Positions 27,801-36,499 of a stretch of 64,000 nt of DNA are shown here, piece after piece (within the stretch, counting starts at the first letter, position 1; each line of letters opens with the position of its first letter). Source of the stretch: Mesorhizobium terrae. Its GTDB lineage: Bacteria; Pseudomonadota; Alphaproteobacteria; Rhizobiales; Rhizobiaceae. The stretch spans positions 558,001 through 622,000 of the forward strand of contig NZ_CP044218.1 in the NCBI RefSeq assembly GCF_008727715.1. The letters are read 5' to 3'. The notes under the pieces were generated by a model. It saw only the letters and a program-made list of their open reading frames with translations, had not been told where the DNA came from and searched no databases. Made by a program: the position numbers and the translations under genes.

Positions 27801-28380
27801 GCTGTTCGCGCCTGGCGGCCTGATGGATCGCTTCTTTGCACAGAACCTTGCGCCGCTGATCGACATGACGGGCCAGGAATGGACCTGGAAACAGGATGCC
27901 CGTTCCGGCCGCGGCCTCGCCAAATCGACCTTGAAGGCATTCCAGTCCGCCGCGGAGATCCGCAGCGCCTTTTTTCCTTCCGGCGGCTCGGTGCCGTCGG
28001 TCAACATTACATTCACGCCTTTTTCGCTCAACGGCGATGCCGACAGCGCGGTCCTGAACATCGACGGCCAGATCGTCCAAAGCAGTCAAGCAGGGAACAC
28101 GCCGAGCACAGTGACATGGCCGAACAGCGCGGCTTCCGCCTCTGCCAGCCTCAGCCTTGCGCCGGAAATGCCGGGCCGCGAGTCCGCACTCAAATTCGAA
28201 GGGCCGTGGGCGTTGAAGCGGCTGCTAGACAAGGCGACGCTGACCAGCAATGGCGGCAACACCGAAGCGCGTTTCGTCATCGGTGGACGCGACGTTGCCT
28301 ACACGATCCAGACAGACCCGGGAGCCAACCCCTTTCTGTTGCCGGCTTTGTCCAGTTTCAGTTGTCCGAAGGCTTTCTGA
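24850..28380 (+). CDS. TssM, T6SS inner-membrane core protein (copy 2)
   Basis: 1176 residues. Two N-terminal transmembrane segments (about 8-25 and 40-60), Walker A GPPGAGKT at 118-125, a third helix near 425-455 and a long periplasmic region ending in SFSCPKAF. The layout matches copy 1 closely (same length, same landmarks), but the residues differ widely, so this is an old paralogue and not a recent duplicate. No tssJ accompanies it. Either the single TssJ serves both or this TssM works without one. Confidence 0.96.
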   Translation: MRWLPRIFNMIALAGFSAAVWYAGPLIRFADTRPLGPMWLRATIIGVTVAVLALFYGIRFWQQRKAQKALETAIVRSDEPNDDSQALEARMGEAIATLKRTSGKRNFLYDIPWYVIIGPPGAGKTTALVNSGLKFPLASSGSAQPVAGVGGTRLCDWWFTDEAVLIDTAGRYTTQGSDRERDKASWLAFLRLLKKYRTRQPINGVILAISLADLIGFDDQQLDAHVTEIRSRLRELHETLKIQFPVYLLFTKADLVAGFMDYFGDFDEARRRKVWGATFQTADRTKNMAGEAPAEFDGLARRLAEEIADRLQDETDPVARIALFGFPAQFGALRNRITQFIGSLFDASRSQVNVSLRGLYFSSGTQEGTPFDQVLGAIGRSFGSTPQAYLSGTGKSFFLHDLLTKVIFPESGWVSFDRVAERRASLTRFGGLAAIGLGALAALGVLGLSFFANKSLIASTRQAMAQYRDSADSLLKSTAVTDVDLENVIGPLDQLRSLPAGFESGAQGKPIEEAFGLSQRERLQSASKTAYRQALERTFRSRLLVQAERTIQARMADPAALYQPLKIYLMLGGKAPKVDDELIVSWMKQDWEENRYPGENNREGRVQIEKHLRAMLALDDAYDPVFELNQPLIEAAQRSLGRMSLADRASALIKSAVYAATLSDFSVATKAGPEAQLLFERMDGGDLADLHVPGLYTRAGFNSFFLPQLSRIAQMLVDERWVLGGGGEQGGIDQDLPKLGPELVDRYGKEFAAAWKGTLDQLKFKAMLKDKPQYIALSAAASPDSPLDQLFTAIADETALTKDNTASEGETGIALKDPAGMAKGLARIGLQIAGGKSQSRAGTSSALAQNAGASVEAQFRSFQTLVSGTAGHRPLDALTQNFRDIFQSLKLSADVPSQTERVNANLRLQISTLRANVSRLPKPLARMVTATADEFEGNVAETSVANLNQNLDQSVTRACEAVVNGHYPFAGDGTEDISIADFAKLFAPGGLMDRFFAQNLAPLIDMTGQEWTWKQDARSGRGLAKSTLKAFQSAAEIRSAFFPSGGSVPSVNITFTPFSLNGDADSAVLNIDGQIVQSSQAGNTPSTVTWPNSAASASASLSLAPEMPGRESALKFEGPWALKRLLDKATLTSNGGNTEARFVIGGRDVAYTIQTDPGANPFLLPALSSFSCPKAF

Positions 28381-28451
28381 GATGGTTCCCGACAGATCAG
28401 CGCCAACTTCGACCGTCATTTCGATACTCTAATGTACGTGCTTGTGGCAAA

Positions 28452-29291
28452 ATGGTCTGGGTACGCAGCCCATCGTTCGTCACAGAGGACGCTCGCAAAG
28501 CGCTTGGTGGCAATTTGAGCACTGTCGCCCTTCCCGTCGAAAGCTTCGGCGTGAGCCACAAGGGCTGCGTGCGCGACCACAACGAGGACAATTACCTCGT
28601 CGAACCGCAGACCGGCCTATGGGTGGTAGCCGACGGGATGGGCGGGCATGAAGCCGGTGAACTCGCCTCCGCCAGCATCGTTGATCATCTGGCGACGATC
28701 GGTATCGCCAGCTCGGCGCCGGATCTTCGCGCCCGTTTCGAGGATCGGCTGAGCCGCGCCAACGCTGAAATCCGCGACATATCACGATCGCGCGGCATCA
28801 CGATCGGTTCCACTTTCGCGGCCTTGCTTGCCATGGACGGCCGCTTTGCCTGTCTGTGGGCCGGAGACAGCCGCATCTACCTGGTTCGCAACAGCTTGAT
28901 CAACCAGGTCTCGAAAGATCACTCGGAGGTCCAGGAACTCCTCGACCGCGGCGCGATCAGTGCGGAAGAAGCACTCACCTGGCCGCGCCGTAACGTGATC
29001 ACGCACGCAGTCGGCGTCAGCGACCAGCTCAAGATCGATTTCCGGCAAGGTGAGTTGATGCCAGGCGACGTTTTTGTTCTGAACACCGACGGGCTGACCG
29101 CGCATGTCAGCGACGCCGAGATCGAGGCAGCGGTCAAGTCCGCCACGCCGCAGGCTGCGTGCCGGAATCTGCTGGAGACCGTTCTGGCGCGTGGCGGAAC
29201 CGACAATGTCACCATTGTCCTCGTGAAGATGGGCGACGAGCGCGACGGGAGGTTCGATCCGGAGCAGAGGGCCTCGCAAAATGAGCGATGA
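28452..29291 (+). CDS. pppA: PP2C-type protein phosphatase (PppA/ImpN-like)
   Basis: 279 residues from the ATG at 28452. The frame is open upstream inside tssM2, but similarity begins only near residue 32. PP2C metal-site motifs are present: RDHNEDN at 41-47, DGMGGH at 61-66, GSTFAALL near 118, WAGDSRIYLV near 137 and GGTDNVT near 249. In T6SS, PppA reverses kinase phosphorylation of FHA or TssL. The end overlaps the kinase gene by 11 bases, the coupling expected for an antagonistic pair. Confidence 0.93.
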   Translation: MVWVRSPSFVTEDARKALGGNLSTVALPVESFGVSHKGCVRDHNEDNYLVEPQTGLWVVADGMGGHEAGELASASIVDHLATIGIASSAPDLRARFEDRLSRANAEIRDISRSRGITIGSTFAALLAMDGRFACLWAGDSRIYLVRNSLINQVSKDHSEVQELLDRGAISAEEALTWPRRNVITHAVGVSDQLKIDFRQGELMPGDVFVLNTDGLTAHVSDAEIEAAVKSATPQAACRNLLETVLARGGTDNVTIVLVKMGDERDGRFDPEQRASQNER

Positions 29292-31632
29292 CGACAAGAC
29301 ACGGATATCGACGAACATCACCTATGCGGGTGTGGGCACGCAACTTAGCGCCATTTACGAGCTCGATGAGAGGATCGCATCCGGCGGCATGGGGGAGGTC
29401 TATCGCGGTCACAACATCCAGACCGGCGACCAAGTCGCGATCAAGATCGTGCTGCCAGAATTCGCGCGCGATCAGACCATCTTGTCCCTGTTTCGCAAGG
29501 AAGCGTCGATCCTCAATCACCTGTCGCATGACGCCGTCGTACGCTACCACGTCTTCACCATCGATCCGGGGATCGGCCGTCCCTACCTCGCGATGGAATT
29601 CGTGGACGGCCCTTCGCTGTTCGACATCTTCCGGCTCGGCGCCATGCCACCGCAAGATGTGCGCCGGCTCTGCCATCGCCTCGCTTCGGGACTGAGTGCC
29701 GTGCATCAGGCTGGCGCTATCCACCGCGACCTGTCGCCTGACAACATCATCCTGCCAGGTAGCCGGGTCGAGCGCGCCAAGATCATCGATTTTGGCATAG
29801 CGCGCTCGGCGACCGTCGGGGGAGAGACGCTGATCGGCGGAAAATTCGCCGGAAAATACAACTATGTTTCGCCGGAACAGCTCGGCCTCTATGGCGGCGA
29901 AGTCAGCGAGCAATCCGATATTTACAGCCTTGGACTGGTGCTGGCCGCAGCGCTTCGCGGAAAGCCGCTGGATATGAGCGGTTCGCAATATGAGGTTATC
30001 GAAAAGCGCCGTACGGTGCCGGACCTGTCGGACATTGACCCCGATTTCCGCGATCTCATCGAAGCGATGCTTCAGCCGGATCCACGCGACCGCCCGGCCA
30101 GCATGGCAGAAATCGCCAGGGCGACCCGCGACGACGACGCCGATGCGACATCGCCACCGGCATCGTTTGGCGCACGCGAGCGCTCCGGACTGCCGCACGC
30201 CGGCTGGACTGCACCTCCCGGCGCCCGACCGCCCTCGCTGCCACCCTTAGGCGAGCAGCGCTTCGTTCAGCATGTGCGGCCGGCGCATCTGTCGGAACCG
30301 GCGCCGGCAGCCGCTGCGGCCAGCCCCCCCACACCGACCACGCCACCAAAGCCCACGCGGATGCCGGTGATCGCAAGTGGCGCCATAACCTTGGCTGTTC
30401 TGGCCACTGCGGGTCTCTATGTCAGCGGCGTCCTGGCCCCCTCGCCTCCTGTGGAGAAGGCAGCGCCACTCACGCCGAAACCCGCTGTGGAAGCGCCGCC
30501 CGCTGTTCAACCTGAGAAGGTTGCCAACAACAACCAGACGCAAGGCCCACAGCCAGCCGAAGCCCAGCCTACGCAACCTTCGACCGAGAATTCGCCGACG
30601 ACCGCACCCGTGCCGAAGACGGCCGAAAGCCAGAAGCCGGCGCTGCCGGCCAGCGAACCGCCCGCAGCCGACGCACCCCAACCGAACCGCGCGGAAACTG
30701 AAAGCAAGCCGTCGCCGGATACAAAGCCGATAGAAACCAAGCCCGGCGTACCGAACCCTGTCGACGTGCTGCCCAAGGCCAATGCCTCATCCTCTCCTTC
30801 TGCGAAAAGCCAGGAACCAGCGCAGTCGACACCCCCACCGAAAGAGCCAGAAGCGGCAGGCCCGACAGCCCAGCAACTGGAAACAGCGAACACGCCGACA
30901 CAGTCACCGCCGCAGCCGCCAGCCGCCAAGCAGCCCGGAAATACCGATGTCGCAATCAATCTACCCAAGCCGGAAGTTCCATCGGCGAAGAAAGCCGACG
31001 AAACGGCGCAGCGCGCGTCGTGGGTGCGTGACTTCAGCGGCGGGGATTGTTTCTACGCGTCACTGACGTCGGCAACGGACAATGCGGCAGCCATCGAAGG
31101 TTTCGGAACGGCCGTGCGGCCATTCGAGCAGATGCTCGGCGATTTCCGGTCGAGGTTCCATATCGAGCCGGACATCGGCGTTCGGCTTATCTCTCAACCG
31201 CAATGCGAGGTGACCAGTTTCCTGCACTTCTTCGATCGCAGCAGCGCTGAACGGCCGCAACTGGTCCTCGACCGGACATCGGTGCCGGATGACACGCCGA
31301 TCGGCGGCACGCTGGTTACGCGTGGTGGGCTTGTGTCGAATGTGATGCTGATCGACCACAAGGGCATTGCCTTCAATCTCGACGACCGCATGGTCGCGCA
31401 GACCGACAAGGCGGCGTTCAGCATCCCGATCGGTCTTGGCGCCGCCGACAAGGCAGCCGGCAAGGCCGTTCCGCAGATCATGCTGGTGATCACCGGACCC
31501 CGCGACATCCGGGCGGCGGTTTTTTCGAGACCGACACCAGCCTCCGAGCTTCTGCCCAAGATTCTCGAGGAGATCGGAGCCGACGGTTCGCAGTTTTCCG
31601 CCACCGCCAAGTATTTTCAACTTGGCGGATAA
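29281..31632 (+). CDS. ppkA: PpkA-type Ser/Thr protein kinase, membrane anchored
   Basis: 783 residues. The kinase domain covers about 26-285: glycine loop ASGGMGEV (33-40), Lys55, catalytic HRDLSPDN (Asp150) and DFG at 170-172. A Pro-rich linker leads to one transmembrane helix at about 361-383, then a very Pro/Ala/Thr/Gln-rich periplasmic stretch (about 390-570) and a C-terminal folded domain (about 580-783) starting with RDFSGGDCFYASL. The last domain may sense a periplasmic or envelope signal, as suggested for other PpkA proteins. It overlaps the phosphatase gene; targets are probably TssL2 and/or an FHA protein. Confidence 0.93.
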   Translation: MSDDDKTRISTNITYAGVGTQLSAIYELDERIASGGMGEVYRGHNIQTGDQVAIKIVLPEFARDQTILSLFRKEASILNHLSHDAVVRYHVFTIDPGIGRPYLAMEFVDGPSLFDIFRLGAMPPQDVRRLCHRLASGLSAVHQAGAIHRDLSPDNIILPGSRVERAKIIDFGIARSATVGGETLIGGKFAGKYNYVSPEQLGLYGGEVSEQSDIYSLGLVLAAALRGKPLDMSGSQYEVIEKRRTVPDLSDIDPDFRDLIEAMLQPDPRDRPASMAEIARATRDDDADATSPPASFGARERSGLPHAGWTAPPGARPPSLPPLGEQRFVQHVRPAHLSEPAPAAAAASPPTPTTPPKPTRMPVIASGAITLAVLATAGLYVSGVLAPSPPVEKAAPLTPKPAVEAPPAVQPEKVANNNQTQGPQPAEAQPTQPSTENSPTTAPVPKTAESQKPALPASEPPAADAPQPNRAETESKPSPDTKPIETKPGVPNPVDVLPKANASSSPSAKSQEPAQSTPPPKEPEAAGPTAQQLETANTPTQSPPQPPAAKQPGNTDVAINLPKPEVPSAKKADETAQRASWVRDFSGGDCFYASLTSATDNAAAIEGFGTAVRPFEQMLGDFRSRFHIEPDIGVRLISQPQCEVTSFLHFFDRSSAERPQLVLDRTSVPDDTPIGGTLVTRGGLVSNVMLIDHKGIAFNLDDRMVAQTDKAAFSIPIGLGAADKAAGKAVPQIMLVITGPRDIRAAVFSRPTPASELLPKILEEIGADGSQFSATAKYFQLGG

Positions 31633-31638
31633 ATATGG

Positions 31639-32142
31639 ATGCCGATGGACCTCCGCTACTCGCGTTTGTTCCAGCCGTCATCGCCCAGGCGGTATGGCTG
31701 GTTTCGAATATGGCCTGAGTTCTCCGGCCGCATGACGGCCGCCGCTGTGGTCGGCGCAACGCTGCTCTCGATCCTGTCGATTGACCAGGCCCATGCAGAA
31801 TTCACGGTGTGCAACCAGACGCTCGACGTCGTTAATCTCGCCGTCGGACAGAAGGTCGACAATGCCGACCAGACTGACGGCTGGTGGACCATCGGCGCCA
31901 ACCAGTGCGTGAACGTCATCCGTGAGGAGTTGGCCAACCGCTACATCTATCTCTACGCAACGGATGTCTTCGGCCACGCGATCCTCAACGGATCGGTCGA
32001 AATGTGCATCGACCGACGCCGCTTCTTGATACGCGGTATTGAAAAGTGTTGGCAGCACGGCCACATCGCGGCGCGTTTCGTCGAGGTCGACACGCTAGAG
32101 CAGGTGCGCTGGACCTATTTCCTGACCGGAAATAGCCCGTGA
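31639..32142 (+). CDS. DUF1036-family exported protein
   Basis: 167 residues. A hydrophobic segment at about 32-50 ends in DQAHA, a probable signal-peptide cleavage site, followed by EFTVCNQTLDVVNLAVGQK and GWWTIGANQCVNVI, the hallmarks of DUF1036, a small periplasmic domain common in alphaproteobacteria. The first 30 residues are unusual for a signal peptide, so translation could also begin at the ATG at 31732. It sits between ppkA and the cell-wall hydrolase gene; its stop overlaps the GTG start of the latter. Role unknown; the setting suggests the T6SS envelope. Confidence 0.8.
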   Translation: MPMDLRYSRLFQPSSPRRYGWFRIWPEFSGRMTAAAVVGATLLSILSIDQAHAEFTVCNQTLDVVNLAVGQKVDNADQTDGWWTIGANQCVNVIREELANRYIYLYATDVFGHAILNGSVEMCIDRRRFLIRGIEKCWQHGHIAARFVEVDTLEQVRWTYFLTGNSP

Positions 32143-34562
32143 CGCACAGCATCGACACGAGCTTCAAACGCAAGAAGCAGGCGCGACTGACTGAGCGCCG
32201 GCGCAAACTTTGGCGCAGAGCCTTTGCCGGCCTCGCAACGCTCGCCATCGTTGCGGTCGCCACCGGCTTCTATCTTACCAGGGACTACTGGTCGTTCGGT
32301 GACGAGGACGAGGAACTGCATCCTGTCGAGGGCATGGAAGACGTACCACCCGATGCGTCGGTCTACGTGCCTGCGATCATCGGTCTCGCCGGGGACCCGA
32401 TGTGGATCACGCTTGCGCCCGACGCCGACACCGAAACGAAAGGCCGCGCAATCGCGCGCCCGGCCGAGCTCGACAGTTCCGGCGCGTCGCCACAGATCGA
32501 GATCCTCTCCGACGTGATGCTGAGCGCCAGCGAAAAATTCATGACGACGATCCCGTCGACGCAGGAGGATTTCGCATTCTTCCAGGCACAGCGGCAGACC
32601 GCTCCAAAGCCTTCGGCAACGGCGCCGAACGCCCAGCAACCGGCTTCGTCGGCTGTGGTCGCGCCGCCCGCCGATCAACAGGGCGATCTGGAAAACGATC
32701 TCCAGCCTGCGCCTGACAATGGCGACGCGGCTTCCAGTTCGGTTCCCAAGGCCGACGCAGACGATCCTGAAGCCGGCTGGGGCGAAACGATCGACCAAGG
32801 CGAGGCAGCCCTGCCCGCGTTCAAGAAAACCGCGATCGAAAACACCACCACCGTCACGACAGTCACGAACGAATATCGACGCTTCGAGGCGACCAAAGAC
32901 ACTTTCGTAAAGATCTTCAATGATCGTAGCCTGGATAGCGTGGTGCTCGATGCTCATTTCTCCGCCGATGACGCAAAGGCATCAGGCGAGGCGTTGAAGA
33001 CGTTGTTCAACCGCGACGGATTAGAGGCAGGGTTTGTCGTCGCGATGCGCGGGTTCCGTCCGGCCCGCGAGACGACGACCATGTCGCTCATGCAGATTTC
33101 GGTCTACGCCAAGAATATCTATGTCGGCACTTTGACGCGCAATACGGCGGGAGCCTTCGTTTCGGGCGTCGATCCGTGGGTCAGCGAGGATCTCTTCAAC
33201 TATTCCGGAGCCTCCGATCAGGGTGGGCCCAAACGACAGTATCGTCTGCTCGACGCGATCTATTCGACGGCAGCACGCAACAAGGTCCCGACAAGCGTTA
33301 TCGGCGAGGCGATCATGTATCTGTCGCGGGGACAGGACCTGGATGCCTTCGCAAGCGAAGACCAGCGTCTGGTGCTGATCTACTCGCAGGCGCCGCGCGG
33401 CCAGGACGAGACCTCCGGAAGGGTTCTCTATGTTGGCGTATCGGGTACCGAGAAGAGCCTCGACTGTTTCGTCTTCCAGCAGAGTGACGGCCAGTATGCA
33501 TGCGTCACGGGCAACGATGAGGTTCGTTCGCTGACCGTGACGAACGGCATGGTCACGCCAGTCAGTGGGGTGATGACCTCGACCTTCGGTCCGCGCAAGC
33601 ATCCGATCCTCGGCACGGTTCGAATCCACAAAGGTGTCGACTGGGCCGCTCCGATCGGCACACCGATCGTGGCCGCCTTCGACGGCGAGATCACCTTCCA
33701 GGGCGATGGCGGCAGCTACGGCAACCTGGTGAAGATAGCGCATGCCAACGGGCGCGAGACCCGCTATGCCCACATGCAGAAATTCGCCATCGCAAGCGGC
33801 AGCGGCACCAAGGTGAAGGCTGGCGACGTCATCGGGTATGTCGGGACCACAGGGCTTTCGACCGGCCCGCATCTCCATTTCGAGCTCTATCAGAACGGCG
33901 AGGCCATCGATTCCTTGGGGACAGTCACCACGGTTGCCACCGGCAATTCCGGTGGCTCATCCGATACGGCTGTCGAGACCCTGACCGAGCGGATCGTTCA
34001 TGTCGAAAGCGGAGGCAGCGCTCGCGCCAAGAATCCAAACTCGTCTGCAACCGGCGCCGGCCAGTTCATCACTAAGACCTGGATCCGGATGATGAACGCC
34101 TATCGCCCCGATCTTGCCAGAACGCTATCGACCGCCGACCTGCTCGCGCTTCGTTATGACGCCACGCTCTCGCGTGAGATGGTGCGCAACCTGGCGCGCG
34201 AAGGCGAAGCGTATCTGCGCGGACGCGGCCACCAGATCACAGCTGGGCGCCTTTATCTGTGCCATTTTCTCGGCATGGAAGGCGCGCATCAGGTGCTGGC
34301 CGCACAGGGCTCGTCACAGCTGAGCGCAGTGCTGGGATCAGCCGTTATTCAGGCCAACCCGTTTCTCACAGGCAAGACCGCCGGCTACGTGATCGACTGG
34401 GCCGAGCGAAAGATGGGGCAGAAAGTGACGCGTGTAGCCGCCGATCAGACCCAGCCGACGGCGACAACGCAAATTCGGCAGACATCGCCGGAGTTCGAAA
34501 AATACAAGCAGGCAATAACGGCGCTGCTCGACTCGATCCAAAACCCGCTTAAGCCAGGCTAG
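32139..34562 (+). CDS. Membrane-anchored peptidoglycan hydrolase: M23 peptidase plus transglycosylase-like domain
   Basis: 807 residues from the GTG at 32139, overlapping the preceding stop. One N-terminal membrane helix (about 28-47), then a long linker and an uncharacterised region (100-470). An M23/LytM domain follows: STFGPRKHPILG, metal ligands His497 and Asp501 (HKGVD) and the HLH at 578-580 are all present. A second domain (about 610-760) starts with ERIVHVESGG, whose Glu623 aligns with the catalytic Glu of soluble lytic transglycosylases, then GAGQFITKTWIRMM. T6SS assembly needs local opening of the cell wall. This protein at the end of the tssL2-tssM2 operon is a good candidate (inference). 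Confidence 0.85.
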   Translation: MTHSIDTSFKRKKQARLTERRRKLWRRAFAGLATLAIVAVATGFYLTRDYWSFGDEDEELHPVEGMEDVPPDASVYVPAIIGLAGDPMWITLAPDADTETKGRAIARPAELDSSGASPQIEILSDVMLSASEKFMTTIPSTQEDFAFFQAQRQTAPKPSATAPNAQQPASSAVVAPPADQQGDLENDLQPAPDNGDAASSSVPKADADDPEAGWGETIDQGEAALPAFKKTAIENTTTVTTVTNEYRRFEATKDTFVKIFNDRSLDSVVLDAHFSADDAKASGEALKTLFNRDGLEAGFVVAMRGFRPARETTTMSLMQISVYAKNIYVGTLTRNTAGAFVSGVDPWVSEDLFNYSGASDQGGPKRQYRLLDAIYSTAARNKVPTSVIGEAIMYLSRGQDLDAFASEDQRLVLIYSQAPRGQDETSGRVLYVGVSGTEKSLDCFVFQQSDGQYACVTGNDEVRSLTVTNGMVTPVSGVMTSTFGPRKHPILGTVRIHKGVDWAAPIGTPIVAAFDGEITFQGDGGSYGNLVKIAHANGRETRYAHMQKFAIASGSGTKVKAGDVIGYVGTTGLSTGPHLHFELYQNGEAIDSLGTVTTVATGNSGGSSDTAVETLTERIVHVESGGSARAKNPNSSATGAGQFITKTWIRMMNAYRPDLARTLSTADLLALRYDATLSREMVRNLAREGEAYLRGRGHQITAGRLYLCHFLGMEGAHQVLAAQGSSQLSAVLGSAVIQANPFLTGKTAGYVIDWAERKMGQKVTRVAADQTQPTATTQIRQTSPEFEKYKQAITALLDSIQNPLKPG

Positions 34563-34621
34563 TCAAAGCCGCCGACAACATCGGAACAGTCGCCAGGTTG
34601 ATTGGTTTTCAGGCGGACGGG

Positions 34622-34630
34622 TGGTATATT
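34622..34630 (+). promoter_or_regulatory. Extended -10 promoter element upstream of the caspase gene
   Basis: TGGTATATT has the TGn extension before a near-consensus -10 hexamer (TATATT at 34625-34630). No well-spaced -35 is visible (TTGATT at 34598 is 21 bases upstream). Transcription would start about 150 bases before the caspase ATG. Confidence 0.4.
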
Positions 34631-34674
34631 AGAGCACATTTGCAGAGGCTTTTTGGCGCCCTGTGAACCTAAAA

Positions 34675-34690
34675 TGTGACAGGGGTCACA
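34675..34690. promoter_or_regulatory. CRP/FNR-family-like operator
   Basis: TGTGACAGGGGTCACA is a perfect inverted repeat and fits the TGTGA-N6-TCACA consensus exactly. It lies about 100 bases before the caspase start and about 40 bases downstream of the likely -10, where binding would repress the near promoter. The cognate regulator is not in the window. Confidence 0.5.
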
Positions 34691-34790
34691 TACGCCCAGA
34701 GCCCTTTCTGGCAGAAGCGACTTTGTCGCTGACGAAATTGCGAATGCGTGGACATCGATAACGCGCCCCAACGGGGTGGAGGGCTGATCC

Positions 34791-36410
34791 ATGAAAGCGT
34801 TCACCGTCCTCTTGACTGGATTCATTCTCGTGATCCTGGCCGCGTTCTGCGTCCAGGCTGCCACGCCCGGCAGCAAGCGCGTCGCGCTGGTCATCGGCAA
34901 CAGCAAATATGTTAATGCCGTCGCCTTGCCCAATCCAGCGAACGATGCCCGCCTTATTGCGTCCACGCTGCGCAATGCCGGCTTCGAGGTTGTCGAAGGC
35001 ATTGACCAGGACAATGCCGGCATGCACGCCCTGATCGGTAAGTTCACCGAAGAGTCCTACAACGCGGACCTTGCCGTCATTTTTTACGCCGGGCACGGCA
35101 TGCAGGTCGACGGCAAGAATTATCTCATCCCGGTGGATGCCGAACTGTCATCTCCCGCCTATCTCAAGACCCGCACCGTGCAGATCGATGAGTTCATGGC
35201 GGCACTGCCGGCCGATCCCGCTGTCGGCATCATCATCCTCGATGCATGCCGCGACAATCCGCTGGCACGCACGCTGGCTGCGTCCTTGCCGAAGAGCCGC
35301 TCGTTGGGCGCCGGCCTTGCTCCGGTGGATGCAAAAGCCGACGGCATCGGCACCGGCGGCGTGCTGATCGCCTATGCGACGGACCCCGGCGCCATCGCTT
35401 TCGACGGCAACGGTGTGGACAGTCCCTATTCGCTGGCGCTCGCCAAGCACCTGACCGAACCCGGCGTCGAAATCCAGAGCGCGCTGACACGCGTCCGCGG
35501 CGAGGTAACGGAGGCCACGCAAGGCCGGCAGCGGCCATGGCATAATGCTTCGCTGGGGCGCGAGGTTTTCCTGGGCAAGCCTGTGGCGCAGGCAGCCGCG
35601 CCAGTCGCGGCCCCAGTAGCCGACGCAGCCAAGACGACGGACGCACCCGCGCCGGCGGTCGGCACGCCACCATCCTGGGAGGTCGAGCAGCGCCTCTGGG
35701 ATGAAGCATCAAAGAAGAATGCTGTTCCCTTCTATGAGGCCTATCTCGAACAGTTCCCGACCGGCCGTTTCGCCACGGTGGCAAAGCTCAACATCGATCA
35801 ATTGAACGACCTGAAGGCCGACAGCAAGCAGGTCGCGTCGCTCAATGCGAACGAAGCAAAAGCCAATTCGGGCTCGGCCGTGCGCACCACAGTCGGTATC
35901 ACCGATGAGATGAAGCGGACGCCGGGCACCGAGCTGACTGAAAACGCCATCGGGCTCGACCGCAACGGACGCATCGATCTGCAATTGCGCATGGAAGCGT
36001 TGGGCAATGAGCTTGGCCAGGCCGACGGCAATCTTGGTCCGAGGACACGCCAGGCAATCGGTGTCTGGCAGGGTAAAAACGGGCTGCCGCAGACCAGTTA
36101 TCTGACACGCGAGCAACTGGCGTTCCTGGCGATCCAGACCGACCCGATAATGGATACGATACGCGCCAAGAAGGCCGTCAATAAGGTCGGCAAGGCGCCG
36201 GCCAAGAAACAGGTCGTACAGAAAACCCGCACGCTCAAGCAGGTGGCGGAACAAAAGCCGCGCAAGAAGCAGCAAGTTGTCCAGCGGAGGCACAACAGCG
36301 GGACCGACGTCCGCGACGAGCCGCCGCCCCGGAGAGACGACGGCGATTTCCTGACCAAGGCGCTGATCTTCGGTACCGGTATTGCCGTGGGTGGCGCGCT
36401 CAAGAACTGA
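34791..36410 (+). CDS. Caspase-family (C14/metacaspase-like) protein with peptidoglycan-binding domain
   Basis: 539 residues. A signal peptide (about 1-24, ending VQAA) sends the protein to the periplasm. The caspase domain (about 28-265) has the catalytic pair in YAGHG (His102) and DACRDNP (Cys153). Then comes an Ala/Pro linker, a segment starting WEVEQRLWDEASKKN, and a peptidoglycan-binding-like domain (about 380-450) with LGPRTRQAIGVWQ. The C-terminus is Lys/Arg-rich and ends in a glycine-rich hydrophobic stretch that may insert in a membrane. The substrate is unknown. It is separated from the T6SS genes by 228 bases and has its own promoter-like signals. Confidence 0.85.
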   Translation: MKAFTVLLTGFILVILAAFCVQAATPGSKRVALVIGNSKYVNAVALPNPANDARLIASTLRNAGFEVVEGIDQDNAGMHALIGKFTEESYNADLAVIFYAGHGMQVDGKNYLIPVDAELSSPAYLKTRTVQIDEFMAALPADPAVGIIILDACRDNPLARTLAASLPKSRSLGAGLAPVDAKADGIGTGGVLIAYATDPGAIAFDGNGVDSPYSLALAKHLTEPGVEIQSALTRVRGEVTEATQGRQRPWHNASLGREVFLGKPVAQAAAPVAAPVADAAKTTDAPAPAVGTPPSWEVEQRLWDEASKKNAVPFYEAYLEQFPTGRFATVAKLNIDQLNDLKADSKQVASLNANEAKANSGSAVRTTVGITDEMKRTPGTELTENAIGLDRNGRIDLQLRMEALGNELGQADGNLGPRTRQAIGVWQGKNGLPQTSYLTREQLAFLAIQTDPIMDTIRAKKAVNKVGKAPAKKQVVQKTRTLKQVAEQKPRKKQQVVQRRHNSGTDVRDEPPPRRDDGDFLTKALIFGTGIAVGGALKN

Positions 36411-36427
36411 TCAGAGACGATTGAAGA

Positions 36428-36453
36428 GGACCCGTGCCAGTTACGCAGGGTCC
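36428..36453. terminator. Weak hairpin between convergent genes
   Basis: GGACCC and GGGTCC form a 6-bp stem around a 14-base loop in the 89-base space between the caspase and OmpA genes, which converge. There is no clear T-run on either side, so a terminator role is only plausible. Confidence 0.3.
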
Positions 36454-36499
36454 ATTGGATTGTTGTCACTATGGATGGGGTCAGCGGAGCGCGGTCGCC

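Noticed and set aside
34563..34790. A riboswitch or small RNA before the caspase gene
   Set aside because: No conserved aptamer pattern is recognisable; the visible palindrome is better explained as a CRP-type operator.
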